64,000 nt of DNA. Source: Warburgia ugandensis (Eukaryota; Streptophyta; Magnoliopsida; Canellales; Canellaceae). The position numbers and the translations under genes were made by a program. The stretch covers positions 41,872,057-41,936,056 of the forward strand of contig CP141137.1 in NCBI GenBank assembly GCA_035236585.1, given 5' to 3'. Each line of letters starts with the position of its first letter. Position 1 is the first letter of the stretch. Shown here piece by piece: positions 10,204 through 23,018 of this stretch. The notes under the pieces are model-generated. The model saw only the letters and a program-made list of their open reading frames with translations, was not told the DNA's origin and did not search any database.

Positions 10204-12643
10204 AAAAGTGGCCATTTCTATTAACATCTTCTTGTAAGATGGAGAGACATCCACTAAAATACAAAAGAGAGGAGTACTCCCACCAACCTAGTGCCACCAC
10301 AACCTCCTATTAGAACATCTGCTACTACCTCAACAAGGAACAAAACATCAAGCACAAGGCCAATAAGTGTGCCTGACGATAGGGGTGTACACAGCTTCAA
10401 ATGGTTGTACTTATGTCATGGTAAGTGTGATGCATTGTTAGGATTGCTTGACTTAAATTTCAACCTCACTTAAAAAGATCTTGACAAACTGCTCACTAGA
10501 GAAGTAGACGAACACACATCACTTCAATAGAGATTCAACACTAAAGAGATAAAGTTATTAGGGAAGAGGTAGAAGAAGAGATATTGGTATATAGGAGAGT
10601 CAAGCCACACCTTCGCGTGATCCACCACTTATAGGAAGAAGGAAGAGGAACATGGATCCCCCTTTTGTTTGGGAAGGGTTATATGAAGCACTAGTGCTAG
10701 GACTACGTTATTGTTTGGAAGATTGGGTGAATCCCACTTTTTTTATATGAAGGAACATGAATCTCACTTTTGTTTGGGAATGAACTCCCTTATTATTATT
10801 TTTTTATCTACCTTGTTAAATAACTAGTTGTACCAATTGTCACTTTTATATGCACTTTAACAAGCAATGTAAAAAACCTCCTCATCTTTCAGTTGTCTTT
10901 GTTGTCTACTATGGAGATTCATTTCTACTACAATAGTCAATTTCATTAATATCAATTATGTATATGCTATTATAGCGATTCAATTTGTGGTTCTTTTGTT
11001 ACAATGGTTCAATGAGGTGGTTACTTCTTAGTGGATGGGATTTTTTGGGAGTTATTGACAATTGGGTAGTTACTATGGTTACTGCTTAGTTGAGATTTCT
11101 AAAGTGGATTCAAATGGGATTTAATTGGTTGTTATAGTGATTGAATTGGATTCTTTTTATGTTTGTGTTGTTACAGTGGTGTTTTTGTTGCTGTAATGTG
11201 TTTTTGTTCTTATATTGGATTAATTTTGGATTCAATTGGTTAGTGTTTTAACTATTGGGTAATGTTTTTGCTATTAAAATTGCATTAATATCAATTTAGA
11301 GTTAATGTCAAAAGCTTGGGGAGTTACTACTTAACTAGATTCAATGGCATTCAATTGGATTCAATTGGTTATTATAGTGATTAAATTGGATTAAATTTGT
11401 GTTTTTGTTATTTCAATAACATATGTGGGTTGAGGGAAAACCTTAGAGTAGTTACTACTTAGTGAATGAATTGAGCTTGGTTACCAATTTCAAGTGACAT
11501 CTACAAAAGACTTTGACCAATCATGAGACTACTAGTTGAAGATTTGCCAAGGTTGGCTTAACATTGAAACCCACACTATCCATAACTAAATATGTTACCT
11601 AAGTAGGTTTGATGAGCTCAGTTTGAGTTAGAATGTCTTGTATTATGAAAAGTTGGTGTTTTCAAAAGACAGACTCAAAATAATATGTTTAGCTGGCCAT
11701 GGGATATACCTTAGTCCAGAAATTTCTTAAGTAATTGTTAGCATCAAAATTTTTGCACTTTTAATGGGCTAAAGTGTCCAAAGGGTCATCAAGATTATGT
11801 TTTGAAGTTCAAAATGTTTTAAACAAATATTACAAAGTTTCATAAGAAAACAAGGCATTTTGGATATGCTGTTTAGTGTCAAAGTTTTCTGAAAATTATA
11901 AAAAATGTAATTGGCTAACAAAACTATTTTTCACATGACCTAAACTTAGAGTTTTCTTATTGAACTATGTGGCTTTTAGTAATAATATGTCATTTTGGAA
12001 ATTTTTTATCATTTAAAATAAAAAAATACTAATAGCATTTGATTTATAAAATTTTAAGATAAGCTCCAAAAATTCAATTTTGTACTAAGAGCCAAGGGTT
12101 GACCTTTTCTCCTCTTGGAAATAGGTCTTGAGACTATTTTTATTAAACTCAAATGGGGCATTTTTTTAATATTTACATTATGAAGTAAATGAAATTGAAA
12201 TAATATTAAGTCATTTTCAATCATGCTATTTCAGGCGCATTTCAAACAAAACACATCCAACTTAATTTTTGAAAGTGAACATCTAATATGGCCCACAAAA
12301 CTCTAAGAATTTGAGTTTCTTGTGGCTCTTCTTCCTAGGTTTAAATGCAACATAGATATGAAGATTAGGACCCACTACCAATTAGGAGTCTTATGATATT
12401 CTTACCTTGCCTAGTAATTGTGTTCACCAAAATAAAGGGGTATGTCCATCATAAAGGGCACCCCATATATTTTAAACTATCTTTTAAAGAAAGGCATGAA
12501 AGGAATGGGCCCCACTCTTTAGAGAGTTTCCCACAACTCAAATACCCTTTTAATAAAATATAAGAGAAATCTCAGCCTAAGAGATCTAGTTGTCTACCCA
12601 GGTCTCTCTACCTCTCTCATTTTCTTTATATTTTTCTTGTTTT

Positions 12644-12740
<97 letters not shown>

Positions 12741-13154
12741 AATAATTTCATGCTCAAACCCTATTTCTCTCCATTTCTACCTTAGGTAGGTATCACATTT
12801 CCTTTTCAGAGTACTAGAGGCCAACTACACTCTTAGCACTATAGGGGTATCATCGATCAGCTCTCATACACAAGTCCAAAGAGTCCCAGCATAGTTGTGA
12901 TCACATATTCAAGGTATAGTAACATAAATACTACAAAAACAAAAACTCATGATCAACATATCATGATTTGAAAATCATGCATATCACATGCATGCAAATA
13001 AACCTATAATTTAAGTAACACTTTTGGTAGTTCATCAAGTTTCATATTCAATTCATGTATGCAACCATGATAAATTTCCATTCCATTTTTAAAAGCATCT
13101 AAAATATAGTTGTATCATTTATCAAATGATATTTAATATAAATCACATGGGGGC
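10204..13154. other. Unassigned AT-rich region
   Basis: No gene is recognised. The first few hundred bases may still belong to the MULE 3' end. At about 11000-11450 there are many loose repeats of TTCAATTGG and GTTACTA-type words (degenerate low-complexity DNA). A (CT)n tract lies at 12647-12735. The right end abuts the outer LTR of element B at 13155. Confidence 0.4.
12647..12735. repeat. (CT)n microsatellite, about 44 units
   Basis: Uninterrupted CT dinucleotide tract of 89 bp in pyrimidine-rich surroundings. Confidence 0.97.
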
Positions 13155-14404
13155 TGATATTTTTTAAAAATAACTGCAAGTGCACGACTCTATTGTAACA
13201 TAGAATGTGCAAGTATAGGTAGATTTAGAGGAACTTTATGATTAATGTGATTTAATTAAATCCTAGAGAAAGTACTCTAACCTAGCCAAATGATTTATTA
13301 ACCTAAATTAATTATCTAAAACACTTAAAAGCAAAGAACGTACATAAATGATATGAAATCTCTTAGAAGTCTCCCACCAATAGGATAGAGTTTAAATCTT
13401 CTTTTCTTCTCATCCGTCGATTGACATGCCTTAGATTGAATGACCTAGATCTCATATAGATTTCCCTATCCATAGAGATTCCTTTCCCTTATTTTTCTCC
13501 CATCCCATCATTTTTCTCTCCATCAAATGAGAACTCACTAAAGAAACTTGTTTTTTTTTTTTTACAAGTGTATACATGTTCCCTTCCTTTACTTTTGGTG
13601 GGCAGCCCACTAAAAAGATCTCAACCTATCATGGTTCAGCCTTCTCTCTCATGCATGAATTCTTTCCCTTGGTCAATCCTAACTCAAATGGATACTCATT
13701 GTTTGCTTTAGGATGGTCTTAAATATAAATTAATATAAGCAACTCTTCCTTGAAATTTTTTATTAAAAACTGACCATAGATTTCTTGGTTTTTTGTCTCA
13801 GTCCTTACCTTCTTATTTTTCTCCCTCAATCATACTAATCTATACATGCATTTCATAGGGAATTAAGCGGAGTTTCTCTTAGTGCATGGAAAAACCATGG
13901 AACACATGTAGACAGTCCTCATTCTAAAGTGATGAAAGAGAAAGTTAGGTTTTAAGTCTCTTACAGGCCCTGGCTTGAGTGTGCTTTACATGCGTGCTTT
14001 CACTAACATCTATGTCTCTCAAACTTCACTTAGAACTCCCCAAACGTGGTGGGATGCATACATGTATAGATAAAAGTTCTGCCACCTTATGCTTTGAAAT
14101 TTATAGCCTCTTTCTGCATGAATAAGGTTCGACTATACTTCTAGGGTCTCTGACTATGTTGAAAATAATAATGACACCCTCATCGCATTCTAAATTTTTG
14201 GACTTCATAAATTTGGTAGGTAGGACCATAACTTTTCTCAGATTGTAAACTTGCTCTTTTAGGGTTAAAGTTGTCAAATATGTACAATTTTCTCATTTGT
14301 ACCCTAGACCTACAAAATGTAGAACTAACCCTAATTAATGATGTTTATGGAAAGTTCTGGACTAAAACTTGCTAAATATATATGTAATAGATCTCTATAT
14401 ATTA
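13155..14404 (-). repeat. 3' LTR of element B
   Basis: Aligns with 39590-39811 plus about 50225-51255, the split 5' LTR of B. Shared stretches include TAACCTAGCCAAATGATTTA, ATCCATAGAGATTCCTTTCC and GACCTACAAAATGTAGAA. Its plus-strand left end carries the GCAAGTGCAC end motif. It lacks about 1.17 kb present in the 5' LTR. Confidence 0.85.
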
Positions 14405-15938
14405 AATACCCTTAGACTTAGATTTTGCCAGTCCTCGAGCAAAATTACTAAAATAGAAAATAAAAAAATTAATTTTTTTTTAAAAATTCCTAACCACTTT
14501 CACAGGTGTTCTTGTCAGCGTTTAGCATATCCAAAAAGCCTTTAAACTCCTAGATTACCCCTAGTGGATGGGTTGTATTCTCTTAAGGGCTTTCTAGAAT
14601 GATACCCATAAACATTTCAAAACTTTTGTGAGAGTCCTTTATTTATCTTAGAGAATTTTCTTCTATTCAGCTCATATTAAATACCTAATTTTAGCTTGCT
14701 AATAAAGATGAACTCCTATACTAAAGATGTTCCATTATTTCACTATGCCTCAGAATGTGAGTTTGTGAATATAGCCAATATATATACATTTATAAGTCTC
14801 CAAAGAAATTATAACCAAAATTACCATTCAAATGTATGTTTTGACTTCAAATGTCACGAGATATACTTGACACTCAGAAAGAAGTCACTCAGAAATGTGT
14901 AAATCTCTCATTAATATGTTAGTAGAATAATCTTCATCAAGTCCAAAATTCTCACATATTTCATATAGAAGAATGGTAACTTAGACATAATGATAATGGT
15001 CTCATGAAAGGATATTGACTATTAAGAATATTACACTCTACCATATTCCTACTCATTTATAACCATGTCCAAGCCATACTTCTCCTAACATCAAGTTAGG
15101 ACTTCTATTAGGACAAAATAAAGGCTTAGGATGAGGTTGTCAAAAGAATGTGTATAAGTATAAACAAATATTGTGTCAAAGATATGGAAAGGTCTTCCAT
15201 CAGTGTATTCACATCTTTTGATTTTTTCTAACAAGAGTAAACATTCTTCCTCATTCACTATCCTTTTCTTTTCTTTTTCACTTTGACTTTTGATATATAG
15301 CCTTCTTTGAACTTCTCTTCTTTTCAACATTTTTTATGTTCATCTCTTGAATTGTATTATCCACACTCTTTTTCAAGATAATCTTCAACCATCTCTACAT
15401 ATTTCCAAAACAACTAGGTAAAGGATATATTATAGGGTTAAATGTGTGTAATGATGGTTTGGCTAATAAAGGAAAGGTTCAATATCAAGTTTCAAAGGTT
15501 TAACTAGCAAAAATAATTAAGGAAGGCTAAAGGGTAAGGATGGCCTATATCATTTCTTAGGTTTCATATGACTTAAAAGTGATCATAAACTTAAGACATA
15601 TATGGTATAGTCTTTTAGATGTTTTCTCAATAGTCGACCAAAGCAAGAATAATGAGACCAACTAGGAAATTATATCCTTCGAAGATAATTTTGAGTTTAT
15701 TGTAACCTTCAAAAAGGATGAATGTCTCTAAAGCTCACTTGGATTAATAGTCTCCACTTATCTTCTTCAGGATATCTAAGCTATATTTTCTCTTTAACTT
15801 AAACTATATATATAGCTATTTTATGCAATGAATATTTTAAATTTAATTTTCATGGAAAACTTTACAAAAAGTATGAAATAGTAAACTAATTGTATGTAAA
15901 TCTATTAAAGCTAAAGTTCAAAAGATCTACTAAAAAAT
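14405..15938 (-). other. 3' non-coding region and polypurine tract of element B
   Basis: On the minus strand this ends in GCTCGAGGACTGGCAAAA, a purine-rich run, then the 3' LTR. The word GCTCGAGGAC-GGCAAA next to the LTR is characteristic of Athila/Tat-type elements. Parts resemble the region 26757-28330 of element A (for example TCCTTTATTTATCT-AGAGAATT). The open frame at 15091-15330 (minus) has no recognisable domain. Confidence 0.65.
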
Positions 15939-18537
15939 TGTGATACCCTGGGTTTTTATAAACCTTTTTCCCAAAGTAATAATAATAATATGTTTTAAGA
16001 AAAATAGATGGGATCCCTAAAAATGAAAACTCAAAATTTATAAATTTTGCATAGTGTTAAAAGAATTAACTAAAAACGAAAACCTCGGGGGTCAACCACA
16101 TTCCAAAACTGCAACAATAAAAAAATCAACTCCAAATACTCTGAGCATGCTCGATTTAAAACCATGATAAATACACAAGCTGAGTAAAGACAATAATAAA
16201 TCAAGTAAAAAAGGCACCGGGTTCCATCCATGACCACCAAAATAACTACATCTGTAATTAAATGTTCACTACACCATGGTATGGGTCAAATCTATCCAAA
16301 TATGTAAACATCCAAGTAAAGTCCCAAAGGTCTAATACAAGTCTAAGAGACATACACTAATCTGTCTCCGAATACAAAAAGTGGATAGTCCTCAGGTCCT
16401 CGCCCAAATCAATGCTACTCCACCTACTTTCTTTTTTGACTATCACGCTCCAAATCAGAGGCATTGCAAAACAAAGCAATGCCTTAGCAAGCTATGCTTG
16501 TGTAGGTGATCACATTCAATTAAAGCTTAATAAAATTATGGTGATTACATTCAATTAAAGCTTAATAAACTCACGTGGTGAATCTCACGTAATAATCATA
16601 TATAAGGCATGTCAAATAATCAGACGCTCAAAATGGCGTAACATATGAGAACCATAAATCTTCACAAATAAATATTAAGTCCAATCATGATGGCATGCAA
16701 GGCATGATAAAAACACAGATGTGTGTCTATCAAAACAATAAGAGTCCATGTCCATAGAAGAATATGCATGCAAGCTATGATGAATAGGGCACTGTATCAA
16801 AAACAACCCTAAGAGTGTCCAGGACACTCAATCACCGGTGATGAGTACTCATACCAACCCTAGGTCCCTCCCGTGTGGCTCACATCAGCCCCTGGAGTCC
16901 CTCGCGTCCTAGGCTTGTCTTACCCCGGTTCACCCCACATATAAATCCACATGAGCATATAGAATAACAATATGGGCTACTATGCTATGGTGCAACCCCA
17001 CTAGGATCTGAACCATTGTCGCTCTCTGTCGACACCCAAATGGGAAACTTTCTCCATCCCCATGGGAAAGAATGGACATGTAGGGGGAACTACCCATGAT
17101 ACTACTACCTACGTATTGGTCCTGTACCACTCAAGGGCAATGTCTAATAATCATCATCACAAAGTCATAGGGCGGGTGGCCAACCCTACAACCCTCCTAG
17201 CATAGTACCCACCGGGTGGAAACACCCGTCATAAATCAACAACAAATCGTAAATTATGGAAAGACTTCATAAAACAATCTCAATAAGCATGATCAAAGCT
17301 TATGATAAATACAGTACATCATGTGTAAAACATGGTTATTTGGAAAAATGGAATGTCATACTACCAGTAAGAAGTAGGAACACATTTATGTGATCATGAG
17401 AAGACACAAAAACACATGCCTCAAGAACTTTAGAAAACAAGTCATGGTTACTGAAATCACGGAGAAACTTCGAATTAAATCTCCTACCTCAATAAATGTG
17501 GTACTCTAATAAGGTGTGTAAGCTATATCCCATCATGCATCTTGATGTACCTATCACATCATAAATCACCAATTACTTGATGTTCCCACGAGACCCAGAT
17601 CATTTTATTAACCCTCCATTAGGACAATCTTGAGTTAGATGTTTGTCTTCCTAACATCTATACCATTATATGTCATTTTTTATTTCAATCCTACTCATTT
17701 TCATCACGATCCATTAAATTTCTATTTTGTTTAGTGATTCACATGTATCATTATGATTATGTGTTGATCTAACGGTTAGATCACTCTCGATCAACACCTA
17801 AGGCACTCACTCAGATCAACAATCAAGATCACTTTTCTTAGCAATTCAATGAGATCTACTCTTCTAATCCCCTAGATCATCGCATATTTGATATACCATC
17901 AAGGTTTAAGGCCTGATCATGCATTGGTAGGCTTGATCTAGGTCATTTAATAGTATTTAGTATTTTAATAATCTAAAAGGTACTCAAAGCTAGGTTTTTA
18001 TCTTAAATCTAGGTTCCCATTGTCAAGACAATTGCGGCACCTCTTTCAGATCGCGATTTGGACCTCTGTAGCTCCTAAAATCATATTTTTTGTGAATGCA
18101 CGACTTAGAAAGATCCAAAAATCAAGAAAAAACTATGCCACACGTGACGTGCGTGTAGCCCATGTGTGAGCATGTGTGCATTGCATGCGTGCCACTCGCA
18201 TGTCCTGCCGTGTGTCGTAGCGTGTTGCAGGAGGGTGGGTCGTCACTTGTCATGTGCGTGTCACTGCGTGTTGTCGCATGCACTCGCTGTCCGATGTGCC
18301 CATGTGCGTTCGATGCCCGAGTGTTGCCCTCATGCACCATCGAGCTGCCGCCGCTGGGTGCCATCATCGGGAATGACGATCGGCTGGCCCCCATCATTGG
18401 AGACGATGGTTGGACTCCAGTCACCGCCGGTGACTCTTAGGTGTCCAAATGATACAATTTTTGCACCATTTACTCAGCTTTTCATGTAGATCCTATTTTT
18501 AAGCACCCTTTCAACAAATTCTATCATTATCTCTCGT
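15939..18537 (-). repeat. Chromovirus-type LTR fragment replacing element B pol
   Basis: Begins on the plus strand with TGTGATACCCTGGG and runs to the point where B gag homology starts (about 18537). It shares an ordered set of words with 23019-24600: GCATTGCAAA-C-AAGCAATGCC (16460 and 23584), GGGTGGCCAACCCTA (17174 and 24079) and GGAAACACCC. These mark the same LTR family. A GC-rich patch at 18120-18440 is part of the LTR, not a gene. No internal coding region is present. B pol is missing exactly here, so insertion plus deletion, or recombination, is likely. Confidence 0.65.
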
Positions 18538-19364
18538 TTTTATTGCATCAAGTAATGTGATAGTAATGTTTACTCGTTGAAATATCTCCATTATCTTATT
18601 GAAATGTGTATTATTCTTATCCATTTGTAACCTTTAAGGATATGAAGACTTTAGAATGTAATGTGGCTCAAGACTCGGTATAGGGTAAGAGGGGGCTTTT
18701 TGTTTCTTTTCTTTACCCTTCTGAGTCTATATGGGCTCCTCAATGTCCTCATGTGGCTCTGAGTCCTTAGTCAAAACTACATGGTGATCTATTGTTCTAC
18801 CACTCCTAAGGGTAGTTATGGATTTCACTTATTCTTGATTATTTTGTTTAGAAGATAGGCCTATTTCATACTGATCCTTAGGGATCGGTATAGGTTGGCT
18901 AGGTAACTTGCTCTTTTCCCTTTCACTTAAGGCAACAAATAGCTCCATTTGATGCTTCAACTTAGCAATGATACTAGTAGTGTTTTGTTGCAATTGTAAT
19001 GTATTTTGCATAAATATGTGAGGGTCTCCTCCATAGCTTGTTGCCTTGGCTGTTGTGGCAATTGTTGAAGCAGTTAAGGTTGCTATGACATTGTGGTTTG
19101 GGAAAAGATTGAGATAAGGGAAATCTGGGTGGATCCTTTCTTGGTTGTTCTAAGACCATGAGAGTTGGGATGCCTAGCCCATCCAAGATTATATGTTTGA
19201 GCATAAGGATTATTACTAGGTTTTTGGAATGCATTCATTTCATTAACTTTCTCCAAAAAGTATTTAAGGAATGTGGAGTTGGATGGGCACGAAATAGTGG
19301 GGTGGGTTAGACTAGAACATATGGAGCAAATCTCAAATGAAGGTTTCATGGAAGTTTCTCTAAC
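18538..19364 (-). pseudogene. Element B gag, C-terminal part
   Basis: Minus-strand gag remnant. A zinc finger at about 19335-19290 (CSICSSLTHPTISC, pattern C-x2-C-x4-H-x4-C) is followed by an Asn/Pro-rich stretch, a coiled segment (about 19010-18900) with SEREKSKLPSQPIPIPK, and a gag-protease linker ending at FQRVNITITLLDAIK (about 18580-18540). Homology stops abruptly there. The upstream frame continues in phase from 37396 across the element A insertion. One stop breaks the frame at about 18829. Gag would form the particle core of the retrotransposon; this copy is not functional. Confidence 0.85.
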
Positions 19365-19369
19365 CAACA

Positions 19370-19440
19370 TGGTGTAGCTTTAATATTACTTGCAAGTGCA
19401 CAAATCAATGTAGTAATTTGCATGTAAGAGAGGTTGATCC
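19370..19440 (-). repeat. Element A 3' LTR, terminal piece
   Basis: Matches the low-coordinate end of the intact A LTR at 34733-34803 (TGGTGTAGC-TTAATATTACTTG, then ATCAATGTAGTAATTTG). It is cut off by LTR sequence starting at 19441. Confidence 0.85.
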
Positions 19441-22400
19441 TATAATAACCCCAAATTTTTAGAATATATTTGAATAATTTAAATTGAGAATTCAAAATTT
19501 TGAAAACAGAGTTGGAATTTAAGATTTCAAGAAAATTAACTTTCTACAGAGATGGAATTAGGAGTTTAGACATGGATATTTGTAATGTACTCAAAAAATC
19601 AAGTCCAATGACTATAAGCATGTTTAAATTGGAGTTCAGAAGAAAAATTTGTATTTTTCTTGATTTTTGAAATTTAATTTTACCTATAAGGGTAAAATGA
19701 TAATTTTACTTTTGTGCATGGTCCACAAAAGTTAGGTGAGCTGTGTAATAGCCAGCATAAGGAATCTAAAATGATGAAAGTGAAAATATGAAGAATCCAC
19801 TTTCAAATTAATAATAAAAGTGGAATAAATCATAATATAAATAAATGAATAAAATTTATAAAAATATTCAAAAATTAACCTATAAATACCCCTCCCTAAA
19901 GTCCCCTGAAATTCCACAGAAACCCTCTCCTCTCCTCTCCTCCTCTATCCTCTATCCTCTATCCTCTCTCCCTATCCCTATCCCTATCCCTTTCCCTTTC
20001 CCTTTCCTATTCTCCTTCTCCTTCTCCTTCTCCCTCTTTTCCTATTTCCTTTTTCTTTTCTCTTTTCTCTCTCCTCTATCTCATTTGTCAACACATTCGC
20101 TGACATTCCTGACAGTGGATGTTGTTGATGCCAAGCTAGCACATCCACAAACATACCTTGCACGCCTAATAGACTCAACAACTCCCTCTTTCCTTCGACA
20201 ATTTCCCCTCCATGTTTCTCCCTTTAGCAATGGCAAACCCCCTTTCCCCTTTTCTTTCCCTATTCATTGTTGTCATATTTACCTCTGACAGTTGTTGATT
20301 TCACATATTTGGTGACTTTAAGTTCTCTTCCACACCCGATTGTTTGACGAGCATAGACAGAGGTTTGCACTCACTAGAGCTCTCCTTTTCCTCTTCTCTC
20401 CTCTTTGGATCATCTGGATAAGTTCCCTCTCCTTCTATCCCTTTCAATTTCACCTAGATTTGCCCTGTCAGACTGGTTTTTCTAGCAAGAAACCATAAAA
20501 AAGTCAATTTGACCAAACTAGGTTGGAAGACCTATTCAATGATATTAAAATGTTGATATAATCTATTAGATGGATTCAAAGCACCTCAAAACCTCAGAAC
20601 ACCTGTTACAAGGAAAAAAATGGAAGCCTAGATCAAAGATCAGAATAGAAATAGATTGGAGACTAAGATCACACTGTCAAAAATGATTTTGGACTAGTGA
20701 GCAATGGAGACCCACGCTCCAGGCGCATCCTTGCACGTATGTTGTACATTCAATGCGGTTGAGGAGCGACCATGATGCCACTGCTTCCCGGTGATTGAAA
20801 CACACTGCCAGTGTGTTTTGACGTGTTTATTATCTAAATCAAATATAGACCATTAAAATTATCAGAAGCTTAGAATTTCAATTTAGAAGTCAATATAACT
20901 CCAAATTCAGATCTAAAACATCCGTTGGAATTGTATTGATGAGTAGAATATAATAAAATGATAAAATTTAAGATTTGAGGGCTGTTTATATTGATCAATA
21001 GCCAAAAACTATGAAAATGTATTTGATTAGCTAGATCAAAGAAGATGACACTATAAAAAATTGTTGAATAAATGATATAGCCATGAAATGAAACAAATAA
21101 ACTAGTCAGATCTTCCATATATGAGATAAAACATAATCTGAACCATTGATTAATATGAAAACCCTAGATATGACAGATCTAGACTAGATTTGACCATTAG
21201 ATCAACCTATAAACTTTAGATGTGTACTAAAATCATTGAAAGAGTTATATCTTAGAATAATACCATCAGATCAACTTATACATTGAATAATTAGACTTAA
21301 TCAATGGTCAAATTTAGCATAATATGAAATAATTAGAAAATAACTTAGAAAATAATAAAAAATTCAAGATCTTACTGATCTAAAGTAGATTTACATTTTT
21401 ACAGCTTTATGATGGATTGGAATGAATGTTAGTAAGGGCCCACATGGACCCTTATAAGATAAGGATTGGATTTCATTACCAGATCCTTGGCCCACCTAGG
21501 AACCAATCTACATCCTTGAATGTCATGATCATAATTCTTGGATATTAACTTAAAATCAAGTTGAAAGAGACTTAAGGTATCGAGCTCATAGGACTCTTTT
21601 AGAAGGATGTGATCTGTAATGACTTCAAGGGCTTCTGAACATTGTGGTTATAGCGGGTGCCTTAAAATCTAAGTGATTTTTCCACACCTTCCATTGTCGT
21701 CAGATCATGTCTAAATGCCTCCTATCATGAGGATTGTATTAACCACTTTTAGAGCGGATCCTAACTGGTAAGTAGTAATCAAATTTGGAATTAACGAGGA
21801 ACTATCTAGATATAGAAAAGATAATCAATACATTGCCTAATCAGCAACATACTAAAACTGATTATGCATCATTTAACTTAGGAAAAGTGATCTAAACCAT
21901 AGATTGGGAATCAACAGCTTGAATTCAATGATCAAGACAAACCTTTAAGTAAGATGACTATGATCAAGGAAGATCATGATGATCAAGGATAATCAAAGGA
22001 AGATCTAAGATTTATAGATCAAACCTTGAAAATGAAATGGATTTTAGATCAAACTGAGGTCAATAGAAACTAAAAGTTAGAAGCTCTAAACCATTGATTT
22101 TGATCAACAACCATGAACTGATGATGTATCAAAAAGATAAGAAATCTATAAAGATCAAGATCATCAACTTTAAAGATGATCAAAGTTTAATGAGTTGTAT
22201 ATGAAGAATTAAGATTAGAAATAGTTCATAAACTTAAATTTGACAGATTAGAAGTCAATCCAACTATCAGATTCATAGATCAACTATTACAATCTAACAA
22301 AAACTATCTATAAGAGATAGATTAGTCAATATTATGGAATACGAAGAAATCTAGACCCTTAAATGTTTATCAAGGGTCAGAATGAAATGATCAAACAAAT

Positions 22401-23018
22401 CTTGAAAGAGGATATATATGATCAAAGAAAGACAAATGCAAGATCACCCAAAATTGTGATGATAAAGAGATAGAAAAATGACATTATGTGCATATATGAA
22501 TCGATAGATACATAGATTGATATGCTGATCAAGATCATTGATCATTCTAAGTATTGGGATTATCGCATTCGAGGTAGGTGGCAACTTAAGAATGCATTTG
22601 TTTAAATTGCAAGATCTATGTTTTAAACATGATCTTATTTGAGGTTATGAAATAATAGAATTGAAATTATTCATCAAGTATAATGATCATAAATTGGTAG
22701 GATTTAATTATTTAAAATGTCTAGTGATTTAATTAGAATGATATATTGATCTTATGCTTAGAATTTTGTGATCATTATTTGAAAAGCATATGCTGGAATT
22801 ACATTATTTACTTAAGTTAAGAAATTATATGCTTCGTACATGGGTACCACTTACATTACATGTTTATCCCTAAACTTAGATGTGAAACTATATTCTAGGT
22901 ATATAAATACCAATTTAACAAGGATGATGATGTTATTATAGATTTTTTTATGGATAATCAAATAGGTTGCTAGTATTATCATTATTTTCCATATAGGCAT
23001 GAAGGCCTATGGATTTTG
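19441..23018 (+). repeat. Chromovirus-type LTR-like sequence, plus orientation
   Basis: Starts TATAATAACCCCAAATTT, a decayed TGTAATACCCC-type LTR start, inside the element A LTR. A TATAAATA box at 19881-19888 is followed by a CT-rich leader (about 19920-20070). A GTAGGTGGCAACTT word near 22570 recalls the downstream part of Tekay/Del LTRs. The 147-codon open frame at 19845-20288 is a product of the CT-rich leader. The element's coding region is absent. Confidence 0.5.

Noticed and set aside
12647-12735. Possible regulatory GAGA-type element
   Set aside because: It is a plain (CT)n microsatellite far from any gene in this window.
18122-18489. GC-rich overlapping open frames on both strands
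   Set aside because: They lie inside a chromovirus-type LTR; GC-rich LTR patches give such frames and no domain is seen.
15934-18542. TSD for the chromovirus-type LTR in element B (AAAAT on the left)
   Set aside because: No matching pentamer occurs at the right edge; the insertion is probably truncated by deletion.
19845-20288. 147-codon Pro/Ser/Phe-rich open frame
   Set aside because: It comes from the CT-rich leader following the LTR TATA box; no family match.
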